Below are positions 1-9,323 of a stretch of DNA of 40,300 nt, piece after piece. Within the stretch, counting starts at the first letter, position 1; the number at the start of each line of letters is the position of its first letter. The DNA is from Saccharofermentans sp. (GTDB lineage: Bacteria; Bacillota; Clostridia; Saccharofermentanales; Saccharofermentanaceae), in assembly GCA_024695505.1 (NCBI GenBank), contig JAILIB010000159.1, forward strand, positions 1-40,300, written 5' to 3'. The notes under the pieces are model-generated. The model saw nothing but the letters and a program-made list of their open reading frames with translations, searched no databases and was not told the origin of the DNA. The position numbers and the translations under genes are program-made.

Positions 1-1253
1 GTGTCCTGGGAAACAAAACCAATGTAATGTCTCAGTTCAGACCTCGGTATGTCCTTTATGCTCTTTCCGTTGATCAGGATGTCGCCTGAATCGGGCTCAT
101 AGTAACGCATGAGAAGGTTGATGAGCGTTGTCTTGCCGCAACCCGTGGGACCTGCTATCGCAAAAGACTCGCCCTTTCCAACGGTAAACGAAATGTCTTT
201 TAAAACAGGCCTTCCCTCAACATATGAGAAACTGACGTTCTTAAACTCGATGTCAAACTGCATCTTGTTATCTGGCAGTGCTTCATCAGAAGTCTCCTGA
301 GGGATCTCAGGACTGTCAAGATATTCGAAAACGCGTGCAAGGCAGGCAAAGCTGTCAGAAAGCTCGGTATAAACGGCAGACAGGTCGTTAAAAGGCTTCA
401 TGAACTGGTTCGCATACGCAAGCAGCGTAGTGAGCGCACCGACTGTTATCGCTCCGCCGACGCCCGCGATACAGCCAGTAAACACAACGCCCGCGTAGAT
501 AAGGGCATTTACGAATCTTGAAGACGGATTGCTGATAGAAGACAGGAACGTTGCTTTCGTAGCGGTCTTCCTGTATTCAGAGTTGATCTCGTCAAATCCC
601 CTGATCCTTACGTCAGTCACGTTAAAGATCCTGCATTCCCTGAAATTGTTTACAGACTCGCCTACGAACGCAGTCTGCCTTCCCCTTATTTCAGCCTGCT
701 TTGCAAAAGACTTATATGAGCCTTTTGCGATAAAGTAAGACACCGCGATAGATACGGGCGTAAACAAGACGACGATGAGAGAGATCTTCCAGTTGATAAG
801 GAACATCACGACCAGAGTGATCAATATCGTAGCAAGACCTGATGCAAACTGGTTCAGGAACAACAGAATGCCGTCAGATGCAGTCTCTACGTCACTGATT
901 ATGAAACTCTGGAGCTTCCCCGCAGACGTCTTGTCGATATAGGACATCTTCACCCTGTGCATCTTGGCATAGGTTGCATTACGAAGATTAAGTCCCAGCG
1001 AAAAAGCTATGCGGTTGTTCATCCTTATAAGCGCGAACTGGAAGAGCGCGGCAGAGATCAAAAGGCAGACGATCACGATCAGATATCTGACAAGAAGATC
1101 CATGTTCCCGAGATTATCGATCGCCTTACCCGCGAAGAACGGAACCGCAACGGAAGCCGCTCCGAAAAGCATGCCGAGCAGGACGGACAAGACCACCAGG
1201 GCCGAAGAGCCTTTGATATACGAGAACAGGCGCTTTACGATCTTGCTCTTCAT
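1..1253 (-). CDS. ABC transporter, permease-ATPase half (partial, C-terminal end beyond window)
   Basis: The reading frame starts with ATG at 1253 and stays open to the window edge, giving about 417 residues. The protein begins MKSKIVKRLFSYIKGSSALV. An exporter-type membrane domain of about six helices fills roughly the first 320 residues. The nucleotide-binding domain follows, with Walker A GPTGCGKTT and a Q-loop FVSQD at the very edge. The signature motif, Walker B and H-loop lie outside the window. The start overlaps the stop of the preceding ABC half (ATGA), so the two are translationally coupled and probably form a heterodimer. In such pairs one subunit usually carries the intact catalytic glutamate; the partner here has a degenerate site, so this subunit should be the canonical one, but that part is not visible. 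The exported substrate is unknown; lipids, drugs or peptides are all possible. Confidence 0.9.
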   Translation of the reverse strand, partial: MKSKIVKRLFSYIKGSSALVVLSVLLGMLFGAASVAVPFFAGKAIDNLGNMDLLVRYLIVIVCLLISAALFQFALIRMNNRIAFSLGLNLRNATYAKMHRVKMSYIDKTSAGKLQSFIISDVETASDGILLFLNQFASGLATILITLVVMFLINWKISLIVVLFTPVSIAVSYFIAKGSYKSFAKQAEIRGRQTAFVGESVNNFRECRIFNVTDVRIRGFDEINSEYRKTATKATFLSSISNPSSRFVNALIYAGVVFTGCIAGVGGAITVGALTTLLAYANQFMKPFNDLSAVYTELSDSFACLARVFEYLDSPEIPQETSDEALPDNKMQFDIEFKNVSFSYVEGRPVLKDISFTVGKGESFAIAGPTGCGKTTLINLLMRYYEPDSGDILINGKSIKDIPRSELRHYIGFVSQD

Positions 1254-2971
1254 ACGGCGCCCCCGTTGACCTGAAGCGAATTCAGGTACCTGTAGTTTTC
1301 GGATATCTTGAGCAGTTCCTCATGCGGAGCAACGGCTTCGATCTTTCCGTCGTCCATCAGGATTATCCTGTCGCAGTTCATGCATGTCCTTACCTTCTGA
1401 GAGATAAGAATGACAGTGGGTTTCTGAGGGAGCTCCCTGAGATTTCCCAAAAGCTTCTTCTCGGTTCCCCAGTCAAGTGCGGATGTCGAATCATCAAGGA
1501 TAACGATTCCGGGCTTGCCGGCTAACGCTCTCGCGATCCCGATCCTTTGTCTCTGGCCGCCTGAAAGGCCTGCTCCGCCGTCAGAAATGACGTATCCCAA
1601 GCCTTCCTTCTTGGAATTAACAACGTCATCGCTGCAGGACGACCTGCAGGCTGAGTTTACGTCTTCATCGCTCAGTTCTTCCCTGCCGAGCGCTATATTG
1701 TCTTTCAAAGATCCCTTGAAAAGTCTTGTCTTCTGGAGGCTCATTCCGACTGATGCTGAAAGACCTGCCAAAGAGAGCTCCCTGATGTTTATGCCGCCGA
1801 TCAGGACCTCTCCTTCGGTACAGTTATAGACACCTGTCATCAGAGCGGCAACTGTTGATTTACCGCAGCCCGTGCTTCCGATAATGCCTATCATCTCACC
1901 GGGTCTTATATCGATCGAGAAGTCCTTTACTGATTCCTCCTGATTGCCCTGATATGTGAAGGAAACGTTTTTCATTGTAAGAGACAACGGCTTGGAAGCT
2001 TCAAGCACCTTTGTCCCGTTGTTCGCAGTACTCGTGATCTCCATGAGAGATTCTGCCCTTTTAAGGCACGCATAAGCCCTCGATACGGAAACGATAAGAT
2101 TGGCGAGCTTAACAAGCTCGATCAGGATCTGGGACATGTAGTTATAGAGCGCAACGACCTGTCCGTCGGTAAGCGTACCGGAATTGAAGTGTATCGCTCC
2201 CCTGTAGATCAGAAGGCAGATGGAAAGATTTACGACCGCGTAAGTAAGCGGGTTCAGCCATGCGGCAAAATCTGCGGCTTTGATCTGTGATCTCTTGAGG
2301 CTCCTGCTCTTGGCTTCAAACTTTCCGTAATCGTCAGCCGTCTTGTTAAACCCCCTGATGACCCTCTCGCCTGCAATGCCGTTAGCAGTCTTCTTAACAA
2401 GGCTGTCCAAGCCTTCCCTGGACTCCCTGTGCCTGACGATAGAAAACTTCATGTTGAGGGCGATCACAACTGTCAAAAGGAGCGTACAGCCGGCAAATAT
2501 GAGAGCCATCGACGGCTTGACCGTCGCAGCCATTATGCAAGCGCCCACAACTATGAACGGCGATCTCAAAAGAAGCCTTAAGAAAAGATTTATGCCTGTC
2601 TGTATCTGATTAACGTCAGAAGTCAGGAGCGTAACTGCAGACGAAGATCCGATCTTCTCATAATCTGCGATCGAGAGCGACTGGAGCTTGTCGTGCATGC
2701 TCTTTCTGATCGAAGAAGAAATCCCGCATGCGGAATAAGCGGCAAAGTACTGTGCAGTGATAGCAACGGCAAAACCGACAACAGCGAACAGCACAAGGAT
2801 AAATATCCTCGACTTAACATAGTCCATGTCGCCTTTGTTTATGCCCTGATCGATCATACCCGCAACGATCAGGGGAACGATAAGTTCAAAGCATGCTTCA
2901 AGAAGTTTAAACACGGGGCTTAAGACCGAAGCTGCTTTATATTTGCCGACGTGACTTAAAAGGAACTTCAT
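1250..2971 (-). CDS. ABC exporter half-transporter with degenerate ATP site (573 aa)
   Basis: This is a full-length fused membrane and ATPase subunit of the multidrug/lipid exporter type. Hydrophobic helices fill about residues 15-290. The nucleotide-binding domain has Walker A IGSTGCGKST, signature LSGGQRQR and D-loop SALD. Two catalytic positions are non-canonical: Walker B reads VILDDSTSALD, with Asp where the catalytic Glu is expected, and the H-loop reads ISQK, with Gln instead of His. In heterodimeric exporters of the TM287/288 or LmrCD kind, this pattern marks the subunit that forms the non-hydrolysing site. It is therefore read as the regulatory half of a heterodimer with the next gene, which it overlaps by four bases. 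The start overlaps the stop of the upstream deaminase by one base. The substrate is not predictable. Confidence 0.93.
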   Translation of the reverse strand: MKFLLSHVGKYKAASVLSPVFKLLEACFELIVPLIVAGMIDQGINKGDMDYVKSRIFILVLFAVVGFAVAITAQYFAAYSACGISSSIRKSMHDKLQSLSIADYEKIGSSSAVTLLTSDVNQIQTGINLFLRLLLRSPFIVVGACIMAATVKPSMALIFAGCTLLLTVVIALNMKFSIVRHRESREGLDSLVKKTANGIAGERVIRGFNKTADDYGKFEAKSRSLKRSQIKAADFAAWLNPLTYAVVNLSICLLIYRGAIHFNSGTLTDGQVVALYNYMSQILIELVKLANLIVSVSRAYACLKRAESLMEITSTANNGTKVLEASKPLSLTMKNVSFTYQGNQEESVKDFSIDIRPGEMIGIIGSTGCGKSTVAALMTGVYNCTEGEVLIGGINIRELSLAGLSASVGMSLQKTRLFKGSLKDNIALGREELSDEDVNSACRSSCSDDVVNSKKEGLGYVISDGGAGLSGGQRQRIGIARALAGKPGIVILDDSTSALDWGTEKKLLGNLRELPQKPTVILISQKVRTCMNCDRIILMDDGKIEAVAPHEELLKISENYRYLNSLQVNGGAV

Positions 2972-4233
2972 CAGGCGAGATCACTCTTAAACTTGTTGCA
3001 TTCGCGGATTACCTCGCCGATATCGAGCGTTGTAAAATTGCCGTCCTCATAGAGGATCTTTCCGTCGATCATGGTCATCTTTACGACGGAATTATCAGCA
3101 CTGTAAACGATGTTTCTCGCTATATTGTTCTCAGGCTGCATTGAAGGCTTGTTCATGTCGATCATGATAATGTCAGCCTTCTTGCCGGCATCCAGAACAT
3201 CACAATCAGTAAGTCCCATGCAGAGCGCGCCGCCCGAAGTTCCGGCCTTAAGGATCGTAAACGGATCTACTGCGGCCGCATTCTTCGTCTCGACGTTGGA
3301 AAGAACACAGTCGAGATACATTTCCCTGAACATGGAAAGAGCATTGTTTGATCCTGCGCCGTCGGTTCCGACCGCTATCTTCATGTCATCTGCAATGAAC
3401 TTGTGGACGGGCGTTATACCGCTCGCAAGCTTGAGATTGGAGCATGCGTTAAATACTGCCCAGAGTCCCCTGTCCTTGAAGATCTTCCTGTCCTCATCAG
3501 TGAACCATACGCAGTGGAATCCGCCACCGCCAAAGTCATATATTCCGAGCTTATCGAATAGAACAGCAGGCGTTACTCCGTATCTTTCCTTGCATCCTGC
3601 GACTTCTTCGGCAGTCTCGGAGATATGCGCAAACACGGGCGCGCTGTACTTGTGGGCAAGATCTGACATGAACTTGAGATTGTCTTCGCAAGTTGTGTAT
3701 TCGGCATGGAAACCATAGATGAAAGATACTAGCGGATCGTAGGAATTGAGTTCGTTATAGTATCTTTCCAGATCTTCAAATCCGCCGTAATCATTGGCTG
3801 CTCCGCAGAAAACATGTCTGAAACCGGTTTCTACTGCAGCTTTGGCATTTTCTTCTTTATGGAAATACATGTCAAAGCATGCTGTAACTCCTCCGGAAAG
3901 ATAATCGGCATAAGCAAGCTTGGAAAACCAGTAAACATGCTCGGGAGTAAGCTTTGCTTCCCTCGGGAATATCGCTTTGAAAAGCCAGTCGTTGAGGCAG
4001 TATTCATCAGCCAGCGATCTTGAGAACGTCATTGCGGAATGCGTATGCGCATTCTTAAGTCCGGGCATCAGGAGATTGCCCTTACAGTCGATCTCACGGT
4101 CAAATGACTTCCCTGCCGTGTCAGCCTTGGGACCGATATAACTTATCCTGTCATTCTCGGTCCAAAGCTCGCCTTCGGTTATGTTGTTATCTTTCATTGA
4201 AAGAATTCTGCAGTTATAGAATCTATATGTCAT
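2971..4233 (-). CDS. mtaD: Amidohydrolase, MTA/SAH deaminase-like (420 aa)
   Basis: This is a metal-dependent deaminase of the amidohydrolase superfamily, closest by motif to 5-methylthioadenosine/S-adenosylhomocysteine deaminases. Visible residues: HTH at 63-65 (metal), HISE at 203-206 (metal His and catalytic Glu), GFH with His240, SNLKLASG near 265-272, and GTDGAGSNN with the metal Asp291. The length (420) fits the family. MTA/SAH deaminases turn the adenine ring into hypoxanthine and take part in salvage of methylation by-products. Guanine or other aminohydrolase activity cannot be excluded from sequence. A GAAAGGA-type ribosome binding site precedes the ATG. The gene lies 17 bases after cardiolipin synthase and overlaps the ABC half by one base, so it is part of the five-gene operon. 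The symbol is tentative. Confidence 0.82.
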   Translation of the reverse strand: MTYRFYNCRILSMKDNNITEGELWTENDRISYIGPKADTAGKSFDREIDCKGNLLMPGLKNAHTHSAMTFSRSLADEYCLNDWLFKAIFPREAKLTPEHVYWFSKLAYADYLSGGVTACFDMYFHKEENAKAAVETGFRHVFCGAANDYGGFEDLERYYNELNSYDPLVSFIYGFHAEYTTCEDNLKFMSDLAHKYSAPVFAHISETAEEVAGCKERYGVTPAVLFDKLGIYDFGGGGFHCVWFTDEDRKIFKDRGLWAVFNACSNLKLASGITPVHKFIADDMKIAVGTDGAGSNNALSMFREMYLDCVLSNVETKNAAAVDPFTILKAGTSGGALCMGLTDCDVLDAGKKADIIMIDMNKPSMQPENNIARNIVYSADNSVVKMTMIDGKILYEDGNFTTLDIGEVIRECNKFKSDLA

Positions 4234-4250
4234 GATTTCCTTTCTTTCGT

Positions 4251-5810
4251 TTACATCAAAGGTGCCACAAGCCTTAAGATCGACTTATAGAACCTTACGA
4301 ACAGATTTGGTCTTATTGCGTACTTATCAGTAACGTTGCGGCATACTGCGAACGTTTCTTCAAAATCCTTCCTGATGTCCTTGATACAGTTTGTCCTGTA
4401 CATGTAGACCGCATTTTCGAAATGATGGTAAAGGCTCCTGAAATCAAGGTTTATGGTGCCTACAACGGCGCACTTGTCATCACACAAAAACGTCTTGGAA
4501 TGATTGAATCCCGGAGCGTACTCGTAGATCTTCACGCCTGCAGTTATGAGCAGACGGTAATAAGACCTCGTAACACCGTATGTGAGCTTCTTATCAGGAA
4601 TACCCGGCGTCATGACCCTTACGTCTACGCCTCTCTTGGCAGCGATCTGAAGAGCCCTTGCGATCTCGTCTGAGAGAACCAGATAAGGAGACATGATCCA
4701 GCAGTATTCCTGGGAATTGTTGATCATGTTGAGATACACGTTCTCACCTACAGGCTCGTTATCAAGAGGGCTGTCGCAATACGGAACGCAATAGCCTTCA
4801 GCACCTTCAACAGGGACCAACGGGACCAGTTCAAAGGACATCATGTCATAGTCTTTGTGCTTCAGATCGGCAAAATTCCACATCTCGACGAACATCGCCG
4901 CAAGGCTCTGTACTGCAGGGCCTTCAAGCCTGATGCCGTTATCCTTCCAGATACCGAACGGGTTAACGATGTTGAAATATTCATCTGCAATGTTATATCC
5001 GCCCGTATAACCGACCTTGCCGTCAACAACTGTGATCTTCCTGTGGTCGCGGTTGTTCATGAACAGTGAAAGAACAGGATATGCAGGATTAAACGCATTG
5101 CACTTGATGCCTTCGGATTCCAGCACTCTGACGAAGTTATGGTTGATGAAGATCGACGAGCCGACATCATCATACAGGACTCTGCAGTCAACACCTGCCG
5201 CGGCCCTTTCCTTCAGAGCTTCATGCAAAGGCTCAAACGCCTCTCTTGTCTCTATCGCGTGATATTCAAGATAAACGTAATGCTCGGCTTTCTTTATATC
5301 TTCGATCTGAGCCTTATAACAGTCGTAAGCAACGGGATAGTACTTGATATCCGTTCCTTCATAGATCGGGAAATTGTAACTTCTCAGATATCTGGCATTT
5401 GAAGCTCTTGCAGGGTCTTCTTTCTTGAATTCAGCAAAGATGTCATCATTGTAGTTCAGATGGCTGAAGACCATCATATCAACCTTCTCGAGCCTTCTCT
5501 TGATCTTATGCTTCGAACTGCTGAAGTTGTTGAGCATGTAGAACAGAAGTCCCGGGATCGGCACTATAAGGATGACTATGACCCAGATAAGCTTGAATAC
5601 ACCGTTATGGTCCCTGCCGTTGATGCCGATGGCAACGATAAGCGCGACCGCTCTCGTGATGATATCGACAGGCGGAAAGTTATGGCCAAGATAAATAAGA
5701 AGAACGATAAAGCCTACGATCTGCGCAATAAGCAGCAGTCCGAACACAGCGATCCTTCCGACGCTGTTCTTGATCGCAGTCTTATTCTCTACCGTTCTCT
5801 TCTTGGCCAT
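4251..5810 (-). CDS. cls: Cardiolipin synthase (519 aa)
   Basis: This is a phospholipase D-superfamily enzyme that joins two phosphatidylglycerol molecules into cardiolipin at the inner face of the membrane. Two N-terminal hydrophobic segments (about residues 18-42 and 70-94) anchor it. It has two HKD motifs: H256-K258-D263 (HRKITVVDG) followed by GYTGG, and H437-K439-D444 (HSKTFLCDD) followed by VVGTINLDFRS. The double HKD layout and a length near 500 fit bacterial Cls and argue against single-HKD nucleases. The ATG overlaps the stop codon of the upstream aminopeptidase (TAATG), so translation is probably coupled. The role of a cardiolipin synthase next to an exporter and a peptidase is not known; membrane remodelling in the same growth condition is an inference. 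Confidence 0.94.
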   Translation of the reverse strand: MAKKRTVENKTAIKNSVGRIAVFGLLLIAQIVGFIVLLIYLGHNFPPVDIITRAVALIVAIGINGRDHNGVFKLIWVIVILIVPIPGLLFYMLNNFSSSKHKIKRRLEKVDMMVFSHLNYNDDIFAEFKKEDPARASNARYLRSYNFPIYEGTDIKYYPVAYDCYKAQIEDIKKAEHYVYLEYHAIETREAFEPLHEALKERAAAGVDCRVLYDDVGSSIFINHNFVRVLESEGIKCNAFNPAYPVLSLFMNNRDHRKITVVDGKVGYTGGYNIADEYFNIVNPFGIWKDNGIRLEGPAVQSLAAMFVEMWNFADLKHKDYDMMSFELVPLVPVEGAEGYCVPYCDSPLDNEPVGENVYLNMINNSQEYCWIMSPYLVLSDEIARALQIAAKRGVDVRVMTPGIPDKKLTYGVTRSYYRLLITAGVKIYEYAPGFNHSKTFLCDDKCAVVGTINLDFRSLYHHFENAVYMYRTNCIKDIRKDFEETFAVCRNVTDKYAIRPNLFVRFYKSILRLVAPLM

Positions 5811-7246
5811 TATCCGATGTTCTCTATAAATGCTTTGTATCCGAGGTACAGATAGTAAAGGTCTATCTTTGAGATAACCTCAACAGGAGCGTGCATTGAC
5901 CATACGGGTACGCCCATGTCGACAACGTCCATGCCGAGTTCAGCCATTACTGCAGCGATGGTTCCGCCGCCGCCCGCGTCGATGCGTCCAAGCTCGCCAG
6001 TCTGCCACGGGATCGAATTCTTCTCGAAGATGTCAGTGATCTCAGCGATAAAATCGCCTGTAGCTTCAGAACAACCTGACTTGCCTCTTGCACCCGTGTA
6101 CTTTTCGATCTTGAGACCGCGTGACATGAATGCGGTGTTGTTCTTTTCAAAGACTGAGGCATACTTGGGATCGTATGCAGTCGTTACGTCTGTTGAAAGC
6201 ATCTTTGTTGCAGCAAGTGCCTTGCGGAACTTCAAAGTATTGAACTTGTCTATGCCGCCCTCCGCTTTGGCAAAGACTTCCATGAGGAAGTTCTCGTAAA
6301 GGTTGGATGTCGCACCGGAATTGGAATAAGAACCGATCTCCTCCTTGTCGGTAAGAAGGCATACGCAGGTCTTCTTGGGCTTTTCCTGGGCAAGGAGCGC
6401 TCTCAATGCGGGGAAAGCACATACCTTGTCATCGTGACCGTATGCAGCGATATATGCGCGGTCAAAGCCTACGTCTCTTGCGTGAGTAGCGGGAACGATC
6501 TCTATCTCGGCCGAGACGAAATCCTTCTCCTTGATGCCGAACTGCTCGAAGAGGATCTTCAAAACGCCCGCCTTGAATATCTCGTTCGTCTTCTTGTCAT
6601 CCGTGCAGGGAATTCCGCCGATTATGACGTTCAAGTCTTCTGCAGGGATAAAGTCAGATGCTTTCTTTGTCATCTGCTCGTTTCCGAGATGAGGGAGAAG
6701 ATCCGTGATATAGAATACGGGATCGGATTCCTTCTCACCTACTACTATCTGGTGAGCTTTGCCGTCGTTGGTGAATACAACGCCGTGAACGGCCAAAGGG
6801 ATCGTTGTCCACTGATACTTCTTGATACCGCCGTAGTAATGCGTCTTGAAATAAACGGTATCGTTATCCTCATAAATGGGATTGGGCTTGAGATCGAGCC
6901 TCGGTGAATCGATGTGGGCACCAAGGATGTTGAATCCTTCAGCAGGTCCCTTCTTTCCGATTACGGCAGCTGCAAAGCCCTTGCCCTTGATGCTCTGATA
7001 GACTTTGTCTCCGGCCTTGAGCGTATCCTTGGTTGCAATATCAACGTACCCCAGCTCTTCAGCAGCGGCAATGGCATTAGCAGCGAATTCGCGCTCAGTC
7101 TTTGAATTGTCGAGGAAAGCCTTGTATTCTTCCGCGAACTCAAAAGTCGCAGTCATGTCGTCTTCTGATGCTGTCTCATAAAGGTTCGGGAATTCAGCGA
7201 AAAGCTCGCTCGGTTTGATCTTTTTGGTTTCTTTTTTCTTTGCCAT
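5810..7246 (-). CDS. M18 family aminopeptidase (478 aa)
   Basis: This is a cytosolic zinc aminopeptidase of family M18 (aspartyl aminopeptidase / aminopeptidase I type), which removes N-terminal residues from peptides. Motifs in order: GAHIDSPR with His111 and Asp113, YGHDD with a bridging Asp, LTDKEEIGS with the two acidic catalytic residues, and MHAPVE with the last metal His near the C terminus. The length is normal. It is the first gene of the five-gene minus-strand operon. The ATG is preceded by a strong AGAGGTGAT ribosome binding site at a good distance. Bacterial M18 enzymes are called apeA/apeB; which of the two this is cannot be told, so no symbol is given. Confidence 0.93.
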   Translation of the reverse strand: MAKKKETKKIKPSELFAEFPNLYETASEDDMTATFEFAEEYKAFLDNSKTEREFAANAIAAAEELGYVDIATKDTLKAGDKVYQSIKGKGFAAAVIGKKGPAEGFNILGAHIDSPRLDLKPNPIYEDNDTVYFKTHYYGGIKKYQWTTIPLAVHGVVFTNDGKAHQIVVGEKESDPVFYITDLLPHLGNEQMTKKASDFIPAEDLNVIIGGIPCTDDKKTNEIFKAGVLKILFEQFGIKEKDFVSAEIEIVPATHARDVGFDRAYIAAYGHDDKVCAFPALRALLAQEKPKKTCVCLLTDKEEIGSYSNSGATSNLYENFLMEVFAKAEGGIDKFNTLKFRKALAATKMLSTDVTTAYDPKYASVFEKNNTAFMSRGLKIEKYTGARGKSGCSEATGDFIAEITDIFEKNSIPWQTGELGRIDAGGGGTIAAVMAELGMDVVDMGVPVWSMHAPVEVISKIDLYYLYLGYKAFIENIG

Positions 7247-7273
7247 GGTTTATCACCTCTTTCTAATGAACTT

Positions 7274-7282
7274 ATGATACCA
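7274..7282 (-). promoter_or_regulatory. Candidate extended -10 promoter for the aminopeptidase operon
   Basis: On the minus strand the sequence TGGTATCAT matches an extended -10 (TGnTATnnT). Transcription from it would begin about 20 bases before the AGAGGTG ribosome binding site of the M18 gene. No good -35 is seen at 16-18 bases. The short divergent gap (7247-7319) must also hold the promoter of the plus-strand PHP gene; a TATGAT at 7273-7278 on the plus strand overlaps this site, so the two may compete. Confidence 0.45.
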
Positions 7283-7319
7283 TAAAGAATAAATAAAACT
7301 TGTAATTAAAAGGACTATT

Positions 7320-8132
7320 ATGGTTACCGACGGACACAACCACACCAAGCATTTTTCGCCCGACGCGGGCCAGTCGATAGATGAACTCATATCCGAAGCA
7401 AAAGCAAAAGGATTTACCCGCATCGGCATCACCGAACATTATGAAGTCGAATACCCCGATGACGGCCTCGACTGGACTTTCGACCTCAAAGAATACGATA
7501 AAACCTTTGAGATCTGGCGTGAGCGCGCGGGAGAATTAGAGCTCCTTAAAGGCATTGAATTCGGCTACGTCCCCGGAGTCGAGAAAGAGATCGAGAGGCT
7601 TTCTGCCCTTATCCCCTTTGACGTCGTGCTGTTAAGCGTGCATCTGTTCAGAGGCAAGGACTTCTATGTCGACCGCGAATGCTATAAGCTGCCTGCCAAA
7701 GAGCTTCACGGCGAATACATCGCTAATATGGCCGAGATGTGTGAGAAATGCAACAACTACAACGTTGCAGCCCACTACGATTACATCAACAGATATGCCG
7801 ATAATAAGAGCGATTTCGTGACCTACGACGAGTGTCCCAAAGAATTCGACAGGCTCTTTGAAGCTCTTATAAGCAAGGGCAAGGCTTTGGAGATCAATAC
7901 CAAATCGATCAAGAAACACATTGACGGCGGCTTTACAAGAAATCTTCCTGATGCCGGTATTCTTAACAGATACCGGGCCATGGGCGGAAAATACATAACC
8001 CTTGGTTCTGATTCACACTTCCCCGGAACATTCGCTGTCTGCTACGGCGAAGCAATCGAATATCTCAAGTCGCTCGGTTTTACGGAAACAGTCTATTTCA
8101 AGGACAGAAAACCTTATTTTGAACCGCTGTAA
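7320..8132 (+). CDS. hisK: PHP-domain histidinol-phosphatase family protein (270 aa)
   Basis: This is a phosphatase of the PHP superfamily, HisK/HisJ type, which in histidine synthesis converts histidinol phosphate to histidinol. The metal site is visible: DGHNH with His6 and His8, GITEH with His40, GIEFG with a metal Glu, SVHLF, AHYDYINRY, and GSDSH near the C terminus with Asp and His. Length and motif order fit the roughly 270-residue single-domain enzymes. No other histidine gene is in the window, and family members can act on other phosphate esters, so the exact substrate is open. It is a single gene with AAAGGA five bases before the ATG and a clear terminator after it. Confidence 0.85.
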   Translation: MVTDGHNHTKHFSPDAGQSIDELISEAKAKGFTRIGITEHYEVEYPDDGLDWTFDLKEYDKTFEIWRERAGELELLKGIEFGYVPGVEKEIERLSALIPFDVVLLSVHLFRGKDFYVDRECYKLPAKELHGEYIANMAEMCEKCNNYNVAAHYDYINRYADNKSDFVTYDECPKEFDRLFEALISKGKALEINTKSIKKHIDGGFTRNLPDAGILNRYRAMGGKYITLGSDSHFPGTFAVCYGEAIEYLKSLGFTETVYFKDRKPYFEPL

Positions 8133-8155
8133 ATCATTTCTGTTCAAAAGGAACG

Positions 8156-8187
8156 GGGTGCCTCATCTTTGAGACACCCTGTTTTTC
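8156..8187 (+). terminator. Rho-independent terminator after the PHP gene
   Basis: A 10-base-pair stem with one mismatch (GGGTGCCTCA at 8156-8165 and TGAGACACCC at 8170-8179) has a four-base loop and is followed by TGTTTTTC. It lies between two convergent genes. The minus-strand side lacks a good T-run, so it mainly serves the plus-strand gene. Confidence 0.85.
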
Positions 8188-8189
8188 AT

Positions 8190-9263
8190 TTACTTCTTAA
8201 CTTTGACTTCTTTGCCGCAGTTGGCCTGCTTTCTTTTCAGCATTTTACATTTATCGATGACGAATGAGATCGCAGAATCAATAAGATATGCGAGCACAAC
8301 GCTTATCGAGAACGTGCATAAGAACCATATGACATCTGACTTAACGTTTATCTGAAGCATGACAAAGATATGGATCAAGTAGATCGTGTAAGAGATCTTG
8401 CCCAGGAAAACCATGATCTTAGAGCTGAGTATTTTGCTTACAACACCGTTAGGATCAAGGAACAGATGAATGATAACCAGACTAAAAACACATGCTGTTA
8501 AAAACATGTACTTCCATCCGACAGATTTGTCTCCCCATTCAGGATTAATACTTTTCAAAACAGTATCTGAAGACAAAAAGATCATGAGAACAAAAATAAA
8601 CATCACGATCAGTTCTCCGATAACATGCTTTTTCTCTAAGAATGACTTTATCTTCTCTTTTGATCTGATATACCTGCAGACATACCCTGCACTGATACCG
8701 ATAAAGAGCTGCTCAAGCCTGATATCATAAACTTGAAGCAAGAGAACGATTATCCTGAATACTGCGGCTAAGACAAAGAAAACAGCCGCACAGAACAGAT
8801 CATTATTCAGTACCCTTATCTTCTTTGCCAAAAGCTGCAAGACAAGCATGAAATACGGAATGATGAACATGAGCCAAAAATAGGCATACATAAACCATAG
8901 GGTTCCCCAGATGTCACCAAAATACAAAAGACTGATGAACGTCTCCTTTGGGATCCATAAATATCGGGAATGAACAAAGACGATCAAAAGGATCAGGTAA
9001 TATGCCGGAAGGATCCTAACCGCCCTGTTCTTGTAGAACCGCAGGATTCCCCATAGTGACAAAAACCTCTTCTCATTATCGGTTTTGTAAGGATTAATGA
9101 GAAAAAAGCCGGCTAATGTGAAGAATATACCATCGACTATCCATCCGCCGTGAATAAGCAGCCTACAATGGCAAAGCACAACAAAGATGATCGCAAGACC
9201 GCGCAATCCGTCAAACTGATAAAAATGTCCGGATCCTTCTTTAGTGTCAGTCGCAGTCACCAT
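8190..9263 (-). CDS. Membrane acyltransferase, acyltransferase 3 family (about 357 aa)
   Basis: This is an integral membrane protein of about ten helices in the OafA/YrhL acyltransferase 3 family, which moves acyl groups to sugars or other surface polymers. Typical features: FDGLRGLAIIFVVLCH at the start of helix 1, FFTLAGFFLI in helix 2, and FYKNRAVRILPAYYLILL after the first loop. There is no SGNH domain, so only the membrane part is present. The target is unknown. The start is uncertain: a GTG at 9275 has GGTGA directly against it, so the ATG at 9263 (GGTGA 12 bases upstream) is preferred. Base composition looks more AT-rich and codon use differs from the neighbouring housekeeping genes, which may mean later acquisition. 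It follows prfB on the same strand without a clear terminator between. Confidence 0.87.
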   Translation of the reverse strand: MVTATDTKEGSGHFYQFDGLRGLAIIFVVLCHCRLLIHGGWIVDGIFFTLAGFFLINPYKTDNEKRFLSLWGILRFYKNRAVRILPAYYLILLIVFVHSRYLWIPKETFISLLYFGDIWGTLWFMYAYFWLMFIIPYFMLVLQLLAKKIRVLNNDLFCAAVFFVLAAVFRIIVLLLQVYDIRLEQLFIGISAGYVCRYIRSKEKIKSFLEKKHVIGELIVMFIFVLMIFLSSDTVLKSINPEWGDKSVGWKYMFLTACVFSLVIIHLFLDPNGVVSKILSSKIMVFLGKISYTIYLIHIFVMLQINVKSDVIWFLCTFSISVVLAYLIDSAISFVIDKCKMLKRKQANCGKEVKVKK

Positions 9264-9323
9264 TTCAGCTGTCACTCACCAATAATAACTTCTGCTTGAA
9301 TTCATCAGACAGAAAAAAGCGGT

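Noticed and set aside
1250..2971. Inactive or broken ABC transporter pseudogene because of the missing Walker B Glu and H-loop His
   Set aside because: The frame is intact, and this degenerate pattern is normal for one half of heterodimeric exporters; the partner gene follows directly.
3110..3718. Plus-strand open frame of 202 codons
   Set aside because: Antisense shadow of the amidohydrolase, whose metal motifs are intact.
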